Origin: an uncultured Bacteroidia bacterium
GTDB lineage: Bacteria; Bacteroidota; Bacteroidia; Bacteroidales; F082
DNA length: 64,000 nt
Reading direction: 5' to 3'
Assembly (NCBI GenBank): GCA_902770835.1
Contig: CACXUM010000005.1
Span: 1-64,000, forward strand
The notes under the pieces are model-generated. The model made no database searches. It was not told the origin of the DNA and saw only the letters and a program-made list of their open reading frames with translations. A program made the position numbers and the translations under genes. Shown one piece after another: positions 42,172-50,473 of this stretch (the first letter of the stretch is position 1; every line of letters begins with the position of its first letter).

Positions 42172-44442
42172 ATGTTTGAGATTATTCACAAAGAAACCTT
42201 TGCGGCGGAAACCTACCTGATGGATGTGTATGCGCCGCGAATCGCCCATTCGGCTTTGCCAGGGCAGTTCCTTATCGTCAAGATGGAGGAAAACTCTGAA
42301 CGTATTCCGCTGACCATCAGCGACTACCACCGCGTCAGGGGAACGGTGACCATCGTCTTCAAGGCCATTGGCGAATCCACCAAGAAGATGGCCGAGTACA
42401 AGGAAGGCGACCGATTTGCGGACATTGTTGGTCCTTTGGGCAAGCCCTCCGAGTTTGCCACAATGACCGCTGAGGAATTGCGCAAGCGCAGTTTCGTCTT
42501 CATCGGCGGCGGCGTGGGCATCGCCCCGATTTATCCCCAAGTGAAGTGGTTGAACGACCACGGCGCCACGGCTGACTGCATCATCGGTGCGCGTACCAAG
42601 GACTTGCTGATTTTCGAGAAGGAATTGGCTGAGGTCAGTAACCTGTATGTCACTTCGGATGATGGTTCCACGGGTCGTAAGGGATTGGTTACCGATGTGT
42701 TGCGTCAACTCGTGGCCAGCGGCAAGCAGTATGACGAAGCCGTTGCCATCGGTCCTATGATCATGATGAAGTTCGCCACCAAAACCTGTGAGGAGTTGGG
42801 CATCCGCTGTACGGTGTCGCTCAACTCGATTATGGTCGATGGTACGGGCATGTGCGGTGCCTGCCGCGTGAGCATTGGCGGCAAGACCAAGTTCACCTGC
42901 ATCGATGGCCCTGAGTTCCTCGGAAAGGATGTTGACTTCGACGGTGCCATGAAGCGTCAGGCCATGTATAACAATGTGGAAACGCGCAAGCAACTCGAAG
43001 CCGAGGAAAAAGCTGAAGGCCATAAGTGTCACATCGGAGGCATTTCAGAAGAAACCTTCGACAAGAAAAAGCGCGTCCCGGTGCCGGAGCAAAAACCCGA
43101 AATCCGCGCCCATAACTTTGACGAGGTTTGCTTGGGCTATTCGGCTGACATGGCCATCATGGAAGCCCAGCGTTGCCTGCATTGCAAGAACCCGCAGTGT
43201 GTGGCACATTGCCCCGTGAATGTTGACATTCCTGGCTTTATCGCCCGCGTTGCCAAAGGCGACTTCGAGGGTGCTGCCGGCGTCATCAGTTGTGACTCGG
43301 CACTGCCTGCCGTTTGCGGTCGCGTGTGTCCGCAAGAAACGCAGTGCGAAGGTTCCTGCGTGATGGGCAAGAAGTTCGAGCCTATCGCTATCGGCAAGCT
43401 GGAACGTTTCGTCGGCGACTATGCCATTGAGCATGATCTGCACTTCAGCAGCCAATGCATCCCGAACGGTCACAAGGTGGCCATCATCGGTAGCGGTCCT
43501 TCGGGCTTGACCTGCGCCAAGGATTTGCTCTCGATGGGATATGATGTCACCATTTTCGAGGCCTTGCACGAATTGGGCGGCGTGCTGATGTATGGCATCC
43601 CGTCGTTCCGTCTGCCGAAAGACACTGTCGTGAAGAAAGAGGTGGAAAGCGTACGCAAGTTGGGCGCCAAGTTCGAGAAGGACGTGGTCGTCGGTCGTAC
43701 CATCACCATCGATGAGTTGATGAAACGCGAAGGCTTTGAGGCAGTCTTTGTCGGTTCGGGAGCCGGTTTCCCGATGATGATGAACGTGCCGGGCGAGAAC
43801 CTTTGCGGCGTGGTTTCGGCCAACGAATTCCTGACCCGCAACAACCTGCTCTTCGCCTACAAGGAAGGTTACGAAACCCCGAACTTCGTCGGCAAGAAAG
43901 TCGCGGTGGTCGGTGGCGGCAACGTGGCTATGGACGCTGCTCGTACCGCATTGCGTCTTGGCTCGGAGGTGCATATCGTCTACCGCCGTTCCGAGGCTGA
44001 ACTGCCTGCGAGAGTGGAGGAGGTGCACCATGCCAAGGAAGAAGGCGTCATCTTCGACCTGCTGACGGCTCCTGTCGAGGTATTAGGCGACGAAAACGGC
44101 TGGGTGAAAGGCTTCAAGTGCGTGAAATGCGAACTTGGCGAGCCTGATGCCTCGGGTCGCCGCAGCCCCGTCCCGATCAAGGATTCGGAGTTTGTCCTCG
44201 ATGTCGACATGATTATTATGGCTCTCGGCACTTCGCCTAACCCGCTGATTGGCAGCACGACCCGCAACCTCGACTTGAACAAGAAGGGTTGCATTGTTGC
44301 CGATGAAGTGGGCACGACCTCGCGCCCCGGCATCTTCGCTGGTGGCGATGCGGTGAGCGGTGCTGCCACGGTCATCCTCGCTATGGGCGCTGGAAAGAAG
44401 TCCGCAAAGGCAATTGATGAGTATATCAAGAGCTTGCATTGA
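42172..44442 (+). CDS. Fused NfnA-NfnB-type ferredoxin:NADP oxidoreductase
   Basis: A 756-residue fusion. Residues 1-290 are a ferredoxin-NADP-reductase/PyrK-like part: FAD/NAD binding (IGGGVGIAPIYPQVK) and a 2Fe-2S cluster motif (GMCGACRVSIGGKTKFTC). Residues about 320-756 are a glutamate-synthase-small-subunit-like part: cysteines in CLHCKNPQCVAHCPV and CGRVCPQETQCEGSC, FAD (IIGSGPSGLTCAKD), NADPH (VVGGGNVAMDAARTA) and the final GIFAGGDAVSGAAT. This is the arrangement of NfnA and NfnB, which form an electron-bifurcating transhydrogenase in anaerobes. The gene is often misnamed as bifunctional dihydroorotate dehydrogenase/glutamate synthase. The start is the ATG at 42172, fixed by the promoter. 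Bifurcation is inferred. Confidence 0.9.
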   Translation: MFEIIHKETFAAETYLMDVYAPRIAHSALPGQFLIVKMEENSERIPLTISDYHRVRGTVTIVFKAIGESTKKMAEYKEGDRFADIVGPLGKPSEFATMTAEELRKRSFVFIGGGVGIAPIYPQVKWLNDHGATADCIIGARTKDLLIFEKELAEVSNLYVTSDDGSTGRKGLVTDVLRQLVASGKQYDEAVAIGPMIMMKFATKTCEELGIRCTVSLNSIMVDGTGMCGACRVSIGGKTKFTCIDGPEFLGKDVDFDGAMKRQAMYNNVETRKQLEAEEKAEGHKCHIGGISEETFDKKKRVPVPEQKPEIRAHNFDEVCLGYSADMAIMEAQRCLHCKNPQCVAHCPVNVDIPGFIARVAKGDFEGAAGVISCDSALPAVCGRVCPQETQCEGSCVMGKKFEPIAIGKLERFVGDYAIEHDLHFSSQCIPNGHKVAIIGSGPSGLTCAKDLLSMGYDVTIFEALHELGGVLMYGIPSFRLPKDTVVKKEVESVRKLGAKFEKDVVVGRTITIDELMKREGFEAVFVGSGAGFPMMMNVPGENLCGVVSANEFLTRNNLLFAYKEGYETPNFVGKKVAVVGGGNVAMDAARTALRLGSEVHIVYRRSEAELPARVEEVHHAKEEGVIFDLLTAPVEVLGDENGWVKGFKCVKCELGEPDASGRRSPVPIKDSEFVLDVDMIIMALGTSPNPLIGSTTRNLDLNKKGCIVADEVGTTSRPGIFAGGDAVSGAATVILAMGAGKKSAKAIDEYIKSLH

Positions 44443-44448
44443 TGTTTA

Positions 44449-44536
44449 CGTCATTGTGAGGAGGAACGACGAAGCAATCCAGACAATAGTCATTTGGCTT
44501 GATGTCTGGATTGCTTCACTGCGTTCGCAATGATGC
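44449..44536. repeat. MITE-like hairpin repeat, 88 bp
   Basis: Two arms of about 35 bases (44449-44485 and 44503-44536) are imperfect inverted copies; the inner 15 bases GAAGCAATCCAGACA pair perfectly. It lies directly after the Nfn gene. Hairpins of this kind are known as mobile palindromic repeats in several bacteria. Confidence 0.75.
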
Positions 44537-44544
44537 AAATCGTG

Positions 44545-44844
44545 TTATTCCTTAATCTCCACATAAAACACCGTCGGGTCGTCGTCTTCCTCGAAAGATT
44601 CGTCGGTGTAGTATTGTCCGGGCTTGTCGTCGTCTTGGAACAGGAGAAGTGTCACCTTTTTAAAAGGAATGGGCTGTCCGGCGCGGCTGTAATAGTCGAT
44701 GTTGGCCTCAGTAAGGCCTTCCAATCGCATCATTTTCAGCATCATGGAGAGGTCTAAGTTCACGTTGAGCAGTTCCTGTTTCCACTCAATGCTGATGACC
44801 GCCGTGGTGTAGAGTTTGAAATTCTTTACTTCAATCTTTTTCAT
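44545..44844 (-). CDS. Small hypothetical protein, 99 residues
   Basis: A 99-residue cytoplasmic protein (MKKIEVKNFKLYTTAVISIEW at the start) with a strongly acidic end (DESFEEDDDPTVFYVEIKE). I do not recognise a family. The ATG at 44844 has a near-consensus -7 box (CATTTTTG, 44873-44880) just upstream; an in-frame reading that runs back to 45135 crosses the promoters and is unlikely. Its 3' end abuts the hairpin repeat at 44449-44536. The neighbouring YwqK-type gene is divergent. Confidence 0.65.
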   Translation of the reverse strand: MKKIEVKNFKLYTTAVISIEWKQELLNVNLDLSMMLKMMRLEGLTEANIDYYSRAGQPIPFKKVTLLLFQDDDKPGQYYTDESFEEDDDPTVFYVEIKE

Positions 44845-44912
44845 AGTGCCTGAAATTTTCTGCAAAAATGAGAAATTTGCATGAAAATTGCATCCATTTG
44901 CCCCAAATTTTA

Positions 44913-44920
44913 TACTTTTG
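44913..44920 (+). promoter_or_regulatory. -7 box of the MORN-repeat gene
   Basis: TACTTTTG followed by TAC, 24 bases before the ATG at 44945. Confidence 0.6.
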
Positions 44921-44944
44921 TACAACAATTTAAAACCTAAGAAA

Positions 44945-45670
44945 ATGCGTAAGACTTTGATTATCATTGTAATGGCTTTGCTTTCGATGCCTTTGTTCGC
45001 ACAAACCATTGAAAGCGTTGATGTTTCGAAAGCCCCTGACGGCAAGTTTACGACCAAGTCGGGCGATTGTACCATCGAAGGCATGGTGCAAAACGGGAAA
45101 AAAGTGGGCACTTGGATGGAGTATTTCAACAGCACTCCCTACCTGCCCAAGAAAATCGTCTCCTACGAAAACGGCAAGCGCAACGGCGTTTTCGTTGAAA
45201 TCGACAAGACGGGTTCCATCACGAAAAAGGCTGAGTACAAGAACGATATGCTCGATGGACAAATGAGCGAATGGTTCCGTGGCGGACGGCTCTCGAAGTT
45301 GAACACCTACAAGAACGGCCAACTCGACGGACAGCAAATCCTGTGCTACGAGAAGGGCGGCAACCTTGAGGTTTCGAGTTACAAGGAAGGCCAGCGCGAC
45401 GGCGAAACGACTTGGTTTGACGAAAACGGCAATAAGAAAATGACCATCGTCTACAAAGACGGCCAGTTCGACGGCAAGCAAACCACTTATTATCCTGACG
45501 GCTCGCTGAAGAGCGAAGCCACCTACAAGAACGGCAAGTTGCAAGGCAAGAAACAGACCTACGCCGAGAAGCAGAAGCCGCAAGTTGACAAGAAGGAAAT
45601 AGACAGCAAGAAGGAAAAAGAGAGTAAAGAGAAAGTGAAGGGCATCCAAAAGGATGTGAAGAAGCCTTGA
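44945..45670 (+). CDS. Secreted MORN-variant repeat protein (YwqK family)
   Basis: A 241-residue protein: signal peptide MRKTLIIIVMALLSMPLFAQ, then about six repeats of the MORN_2 type built around YKNGQLDGQ, YKEGQRDGE, YKDGQFDGK and YKNGKLQGK, and a long Lys/Glu-rich tail (about the last 35 residues). Databases often name such proteins YwqK-family antitoxin, but nothing here supports a toxin-antitoxin role. Its stop overlaps the TTG start of the TonB receptor gene, so the two are probably translated together. Possible role: envelope accessory to the receptor (inference). Confidence 0.85.
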   Translation: MRKTLIIIVMALLSMPLFAQTIESVDVSKAPDGKFTTKSGDCTIEGMVQNGKKVGTWMEYFNSTPYLPKKIVSYENGKRNGVFVEIDKTGSITKKAEYKNDMLDGQMSEWFRGGRLSKLNTYKNGQLDGQQILCYEKGGNLEVSSYKEGQRDGETTWFDENGNKKMTIVYKDGQFDGKQTTYYPDGSLKSEATYKNGKLQGKKQTYAEKQKPQVDKKEIDSKKEKESKEKVKGIQKDVKKP

Positions 45671-47598
45671 ACCACAAATTCGGATTTGTTGTTTTCATTT
45701 TATTGGGCATGGGGCTTTCGCGGCTTCATGCCCAAGATACTATTATGCTCCATGCGGTGGAGGTGACTGCGGAGCGCAACGACATTGAGGCACTGAAACC
45801 TTTGGTGGCGAGGAAGTTGGACACGCTTGTGCTGCAATCGAAAAGCACCTCCAATTTGTCGGACTTGCTCATCCAGCATAGTCCCGTTTTCATCAAGACA
45901 TACGGGCCGGGCGGCACTTCAACGGCCTCTTTCCGTGGCACAACGGCCAGCCATACTTTGGTGTTATGGAACGGTTTCCAACTCAACGCGCCCACGCTCG
46001 GGCAGGTGGATTTCAGCACCATTCCCGTGTTTTTGGCCGACGATGTGAGCCTCAATTGGGGCAGCGGCACTTCCAACAACAGCGGAGGGTTGGGCGGCAC
46101 GGTCAACATTGACAACACCAACCATTTCGGCGATGGTTTCCTCCTTGATTTGAAACAGACTTACGGCAGTTTCAACACGCTTGGCAGTTTCGTCACGGTG
46201 GGCAACTATGGGAAGACGTTTTCGTTTCGCGTGAAGGCTTACCGCAACTCGTCGGACAACGATTTCGAGTATGAGAATTTGGCCACCATACCTCACCAGC
46301 GCATGAAACAGCGCAACGCCGATTTCGTTGACTACGGCGTGATGCCCGAAATGAGCTTGATGTTAAAAAACTGCGTGTTTTCGGTTTCCTCGTGGAACCA
46401 ATGGAACAACCGCAACTTGCCGCCTATCATGCCTAACGTGTTCAATGTCAACTCGGAGGAATGGACGCGGGACAACTTCTCGCGCAATTTCGTGTCGTTC
46501 AAGACCTATTGGGCGACGGGCAACCTGCAACTGAAATCGGCTGCCTTTGTGGAAAACCAACGCTATTTCCTGTTGACGCGCATCCCATCCAACGACGACA
46601 CGGTCACTTTCATCAATTCCGAAAACCACGCCTTGGTGTTGCACCAAATCGCCAACCTTGAGCAGCAACTTTACCGGACTTGGACGCTGAAAGCCAAGTT
46701 GCAATGGGACAACGAGCGGGTGAGGAGCAACAACTATGAGGGCGAGAAACGCCGCGATGTGGTTTCGGCATACGCAGCCGTCGATGGCGAGCCTTTCGAC
46801 TGCGCAAAACTCAGCCTTACAGCCCGTTACGACTGGACCGATGGCAAACCGATGGGACTTTTCCCCACGGCGACTTTCTCCTACCAAATGCCTTTCTGCA
46901 AGGCCCTGAGCCTAACTTTAGGCTACAGCCACAACTACCGTAATCCTTCGTTGAATGACCTTTATTGGTATCCGGGCGGCAATCCAGACCTCTTGCCCGA
47001 AGATGGACGCACGGTGGATTTGGCCATAAAATACGGCCTGCAAAAAGGCCCATTCAAGTTCGACTTACGCTCGGGAGGCTATTTCTCGAATGTGAAAAAC
47101 TGGATCCAATGGATGCCGACTTCATACCGGTTTTGGGTGCCTGAAAACGTGGCGAAAGTCTACGCACGCGGCATAGAGAACCACCTTGACGCGGCGTTTG
47201 TTAAAGAAAATTGGAAAATCACATTGTCGGGCAATTATGTCTACACTGTGACTACCGATGAGAGCGAGAAGGCCGAACAGCAAGGCACCAAGGGCAAGCA
47301 ACTCATCTATATCCCGCGCCACCACGCCAACCTTTTCCTCAACACGCAATGGAAGACTTGGAACGTGAGCTACACCTTTGAATTTACAGGTCGCCGCAGC
47401 ACTTCCTATTCCGAGCAGCAATTTTTCGCCTACGACCTCCCGCCCTACATTTTGCACCACATTGCCATTGGCAAGCAAATCAAGAAGTTCCGCATCGAAC
47501 TCCGCTGCAACAACCTCTTCGACACCGACTACCAAAACGTGATTTGGCGGGCGATGCCGGGAAGAAGTTTTGAGGTGATGGGGGAGTTTAGGTATTAG
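45667..47598 (+). CDS. TonB-dependent receptor (short, BtuB-like)
   Basis: A 643-residue outer-membrane receptor. Signal peptide NHKFGFVVFILLGMGLSRLHAQ, then the plug (HAVEVTAERND, SFRGTTASHTLVLWNGF, GGLGGTVNID) and a 22-stranded-barrel-type region ending ...MGEFRY with an aromatic C terminus. It lacks the N-terminal carboxypeptidase-like domain of SusC proteins and no SusD follows, so it is a solo receptor, possibly for a metal complex or cofactor. The start is a TTG (45667) overlapping the previous stop in TTGA; later Met codons would break the signal peptide, so this rare start is supported. Confidence 0.88.
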   Translation: MNHKFGFVVFILLGMGLSRLHAQDTIMLHAVEVTAERNDIEALKPLVARKLDTLVLQSKSTSNLSDLLIQHSPVFIKTYGPGGTSTASFRGTTASHTLVLWNGFQLNAPTLGQVDFSTIPVFLADDVSLNWGSGTSNNSGGLGGTVNIDNTNHFGDGFLLDLKQTYGSFNTLGSFVTVGNYGKTFSFRVKAYRNSSDNDFEYENLATIPHQRMKQRNADFVDYGVMPEMSLMLKNCVFSVSSWNQWNNRNLPPIMPNVFNVNSEEWTRDNFSRNFVSFKTYWATGNLQLKSAAFVENQRYFLLTRIPSNDDTVTFINSENHALVLHQIANLEQQLYRTWTLKAKLQWDNERVRSNNYEGEKRRDVVSAYAAVDGEPFDCAKLSLTARYDWTDGKPMGLFPTATFSYQMPFCKALSLTLGYSHNYRNPSLNDLYWYPGGNPDLLPEDGRTVDLAIKYGLQKGPFKFDLRSGGYFSNVKNWIQWMPTSYRFWVPENVAKVYARGIENHLDAAFVKENWKITLSGNYVYTVTTDESEKAEQQGTKGKQLIYIPRHHANLFLNTQWKTWNVSYTFEFTGRRSTSYSEQQFFAYDLPPYILHHIAIGKQIKKFRIELRCNNLFDTDYQNVIWRAMPGRSFEVMGEFRY

Positions 47599-47669
47599 TA
47601 CCCCTTTTTTTTAGCGTTACTAAACGATTTTGTAGATTGGCTTGCGCAGAATCGGAGATTTGTTTTTTA

Positions 47670-47870
47670 CACGAATAACCATGATGTACCACGAATTTCC
47701 ATTAATTTCTCACGTTGGAGGAGGCACACCGCTTTATCGGCTGGGATTCACACACCGTTTTCATCGACAGGGCTCACACCGACAGGGGTTCACACCTCCA
47801 GCCTACATTGCTGCCACCTCTTTCGGGGTTCCCGCGTGCCGACACAAAGTCCCATAGGGACGACATATCA
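47670..47870. repeat. Intergenic repeat-rich gap after the TonB receptor
   Basis: The 467-base gap (47599-48065) has no convincing gene. It holds a CACGAAT-type repeat (47670-47713) related to the one inside the methyltransferase gene, then REP-like hairpin words (CAGGGGTTCACACC, TTTCGGGGTTCCCGC) at 47720-47870. The rest holds C-rich ACACCC words and a minus-strand terminator at its right end. Confidence 0.6.
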
Positions 47871-48017
47871 GTAAGCAGGCGACGTTAGTCCCTGCACACC
47901 CCCACCCTGCACACACGACACACCCACCCTGAGTATGACCACGCAGCTGCCGCAAATCGTGAGATTCGATGACGTGAAACGAGTCAATGCGACAGCCCAA
48001 CAACCCCATAATACAAC

Positions 48018-48042
48018 AAAAGGCGACCCGAAGGCCGCCTTT
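48018..48042 (-). terminator. Terminator of the surface lipoprotein operon
   Basis: AAAGGCG pairs with CGCCTTT (48018-48042), with a T-rich 3' side on the minus strand, 24 bases after the stop at 48066. Confidence 0.7.
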
Positions 48043-48065
48043 CGCGTTGGTTTTTAGTCTGTAGT

Positions 48066-49771
48066 CTATGGCTCGTAAATGAAAGTCTTGTTATCACTTT
48101 GGTTGGCGGCTACGCTACCATCATACTCAACATCACCAATGGTAATCGTGCCGCAACTGCCAACTGCATTCGTGGCGCCCAAACCAATGCATTTCATTCT
48201 TGGAGCCGTACTAGATTTTATGGCAGTAACTTTTGTTACAGTGTTAGTGATGGTGATGTCGCCGCATGTGCCAGACGTACTAGTGCCGATACCAGCGGAT
48301 CCAGATCCTGTCCCTTCGGCCACAACAGTACCACCGCTTATTAAGATATTGCCACATTCACCACCATTACTACCTATACCGGGAGCACGACTACCACCTG
48401 TAGCGTGGACTTCGCCGCCAGTAATGGTGATATCGCCGCAAGTACGGTTTTCATCATATGTGCAACCAATGCCAGCGCAACCACTCGTTCCGGATGAACC
48501 CCCTGTAGCGTAAATGATGCCGCCTTCTATTCTGATGCTGCCACATTCTCCATATCCACCACACGACGCTTCAGGGGCCGCGCCAATGCCCGCACCATAA
48601 AGAACCGCGGTGGCATGTAGGATGCCAGTGCCTTTGATGACCATCGTAGTTCCATTTTGAGTATGAACAGCAGCACAAACACTATTGGTTTCCGAATCCA
48701 CATGGTTTTCTCCCTCAAGAATGATGGTGCAAGTATCACCGGGTTGATAGCAAGCATCAATGCCACCATGGATGTTTACATTGCGCAGCGTAACGGTAGC
48801 ACCCGGTTGGATATAAAGACGTCCCGACATTGAATTTGACCCTGTATTATACAGCACTTGGCCGTTTCCTCCGTTGTAACTGTTTTTCCCATCAAGGTTC
48901 ACATACTTTGGTATGTTCATTGTCATGGTTATGGGTTCATCATTTTCGTTGACAATAATATATTCATTGGAGCCTATTGTCGAAATAGCAGGGCGCAAGC
49001 CAAGGTAGCAGTTGCTTTCGTCTGTGTCCTCAGTATAAGCAGTACCGAATGAGCCAGCCGCCAAAGCAGCTTGAGGCAGCACGATGGCCCAAGTTTCGGT
49101 GCTTCCAGTGGCAACACCAGGCATCTTTATCAAGCCGCCGTCTTCTGAGTTTATGCCGTAGGTGAAGCCATCGTCAGTTCCTTCTGCTTCAGGATTGAAA
49201 TTAAGGGTCACCTTATTGTTCATACCCGTAATGCAAATGGCTGCAGTTGAAGGCGTACCCTCACCGTAAACTTCATGATGGAGCATTTGTTCTTCAATGT
49301 GGCAGAGTATGCGCCTGCACCTGTGAAAGCCTCGTTTGAAGGGCTGTAAGAAATCACAGGGTAATTCGAAGATTGGTCGGAGATGACAACCGTGGCAGTG
49401 TTATTGGTTTCATCAATGGTAGGCGTGAATCCCACGCCACCGAGGAAGTAGAAATGCAGTTTTCCACCATAATCGCTCTCGGGAATTTCCACCGAGCCGC
49501 TGAAAGTGCCATTCGAATAAATCAGTGTGCCAACGCAGGCGTTGTTGTAGCCCACATAAATCACGTCGTTTGTTTCAAAGTTGACAGTGGCATAGCCTTC
49601 GGCACCTGCAGGGTCAACAATCACCCTTGAATTGCTGTTGCCCCCATTCACGTTGAGCGTAATGGGCACCAGATGGCTTTCGGCATTCTGGTTGTTAGTT
49701 TGTTCCTTTTTGCATTGCGAGAGGCCAAGCACCAAGGCCAAGGCAATCACGAAACAGGTCATTCTTCTCAT
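48066..49771 (-). pseudogene. Repeat-rich surface lipoprotein gene split by a single-base frameshift
   Basis: Two frames together make one protein of about 565 residues. The first (49771-49220) starts MRRMTCFVIALALVLGLSQC, a lipoprotein signal, and resembles the Bacteroidota fimbrillin-like N-terminal module. The second (frame shift near 49261; in-frame part to 48066) continues GTPSTAAICITGMNNKVTLNF and ends in a beta-helix-like array of about six repeats of CGxITITGGxVxATGG...GIG. The frames differ by one base, consistent with a single-base deletion near 49255-49270. No canonical slippery heptamer is present there. The protein as it stands would be truncated after about 183 residues unless sequence error or variation explains it. 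Likely a surface adhesin-type lipoprotein. Confidence 0.75.
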
Positions 49772-49774
49772 GGC

Positions 49775-50065
49775 TTAGTCCTCCTTCTTTTTGAGTGCAA
49801 CATAGCCCAAACCAGCTACCAGCATAATGGCAATACCGCTGCCAAGGGGAGCGGAATCAGGTTGGCCAATGCCTTGGTTGGAGATGTCGAATGTTTCACC
49901 ACTACGGGGCTGAGAGTTCAACATTCCATGGTTCTTGTTGCTCTCGGTCTTGTAAGGATTCTGCAAAAGCCCGTGATTGATTTGGGCGTCAAGTGTGGCC
50001 GGCGCCATCAGGGCTGCCAGCCCGAGCGAAAGCACGATGGCTTTCAAAGTATTAGTCTTTCTCAT
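49775..50065 (-). CDS. Small secreted protein with C-terminal membrane/sorting-like signal
   Basis: A 96-residue protein with N-terminal signal MRKTNTLKAIVLSLGLAALMAPATLDAQ. The C terminus APLGSGIAIMLVAGLGYVALKKKED looks like a sorting signal: a short proline-glycine motif, a hydrophobic helix and a basic tail. The layout resembles PID-CTERM/LPxTG-like tails in Bacteroidota, although I cannot assign a specific family. The middle is polar (NHGLLQNPYKTESNKNHGML). It lies 3 bases before the surface lipoprotein gene, so they are one operon. Confidence 0.7.
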   Translation of the reverse strand: MRKTNTLKAIVLSLGLAALMAPATLDAQINHGLLQNPYKTESNKNHGMLNSQPRSGETFDISNQGIGQPDSAPLGSGIAIMLVAGLGYVALKKKED

Positions 50066-50210
50066 TTTTTTATTGATTTAAAGATTTAAGATTCAAGATT
50101 CAACTACAGATTGCACTGATTTTACGGAGTGGATACAGAAGTAATTATGCTGCCTCGAAGCGGACGGATACGGATTTTCGTTTAATCCGTTTAATCCGTA
50201 GTTCCGATAC

Positions 50211-50250
50211 AAAAAAATCCAAGACCGAGCCCCTGTGGCTCCGCCTTGGA
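50211..50250 (-). terminator. Strong intrinsic terminator in the leader of the surface operon
   Basis: On the minus strand TCCAAGGCGGAGCC pairs with GGCTCGGTCTTGGA (two mismatches) and is followed by a run of seven T residues (50211-50217). It lies about 145 bases before the first gene of the operon. Confidence 0.75.
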
Positions 50251-50280
50251 TGAGGTGTACACAAAACAAGGAAAGGAGAT

Positions 50281-50331
50281 TTACCCCCACCGTAAAATAT
50301 TGATAATCAATTGATTATGAATAAATTCCAT
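50281..50331 (-). CDS. Candidate 16-codon leader peptide
   Basis: A tiny ORF reading MEFIHNQLIINILRWG, 40 bases after the -7 box at 50378-50385 and 30 bases before the terminator at 50211-50250. It contains four Ile and two Leu codons and one Trp. Its size and place fit a leader peptide controlling the terminator, or chance. I see no ribosome-binding site. Confidence 0.35.
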   Translation of the reverse strand: MEFIHNQLIINILRWG

Positions 50332-50377
50332 TGTCTTGTCACGATTTGTCTTCGATAAAACTTATGTTTTCGGGGCG

Positions 50378-50385
50378 CAAAAGTA
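50378..50385 (-). promoter_or_regulatory. -7 box upstream of the small leader ORF
   Basis: TACTTTTG followed by CGC on the minus strand. It would start a transcript of about 160 bases ending at the terminator, or a leader for the genes at 50065-48066. Confidence 0.5.
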
Positions 50386-50416
50386 GTGAAATTTGTTGAT
50401 ATTCAAGAAAAAACAA

Positions 50417-50454
50417 GAAAAAATCCCCCAAGAAGGCTCTCGGAGGATTTTTCT
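50417..50454 (-). terminator. Terminator of hppA
   Basis: AAAAATCC (50419-50426) pairs with GGATTTTT (50445-50452), with further C/G pairs inside and a T-rich 3' side on the minus strand. It is 20 bases beyond the stop. Confidence 0.7.
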
Positions 50455-50473
50455 TTCAGTGTTTGAAAAGCCT

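Noticed and set aside
43045..44031. Minus-strand open frame opposite the Nfn fusion
   Set aside because: His-rich shadow frame without start signals, opposite a clearly conserved protein.
44945..45670. Antitoxin role for the YwqK-type protein
   Set aside because: The label is only a database naming habit. The protein has a signal peptide, and no toxin gene is adjacent.
47599..48065. Search for a tRNA or small gene in this gap
   Set aside because: No cloverleaf or coding frame was found; only repeats and a terminator.
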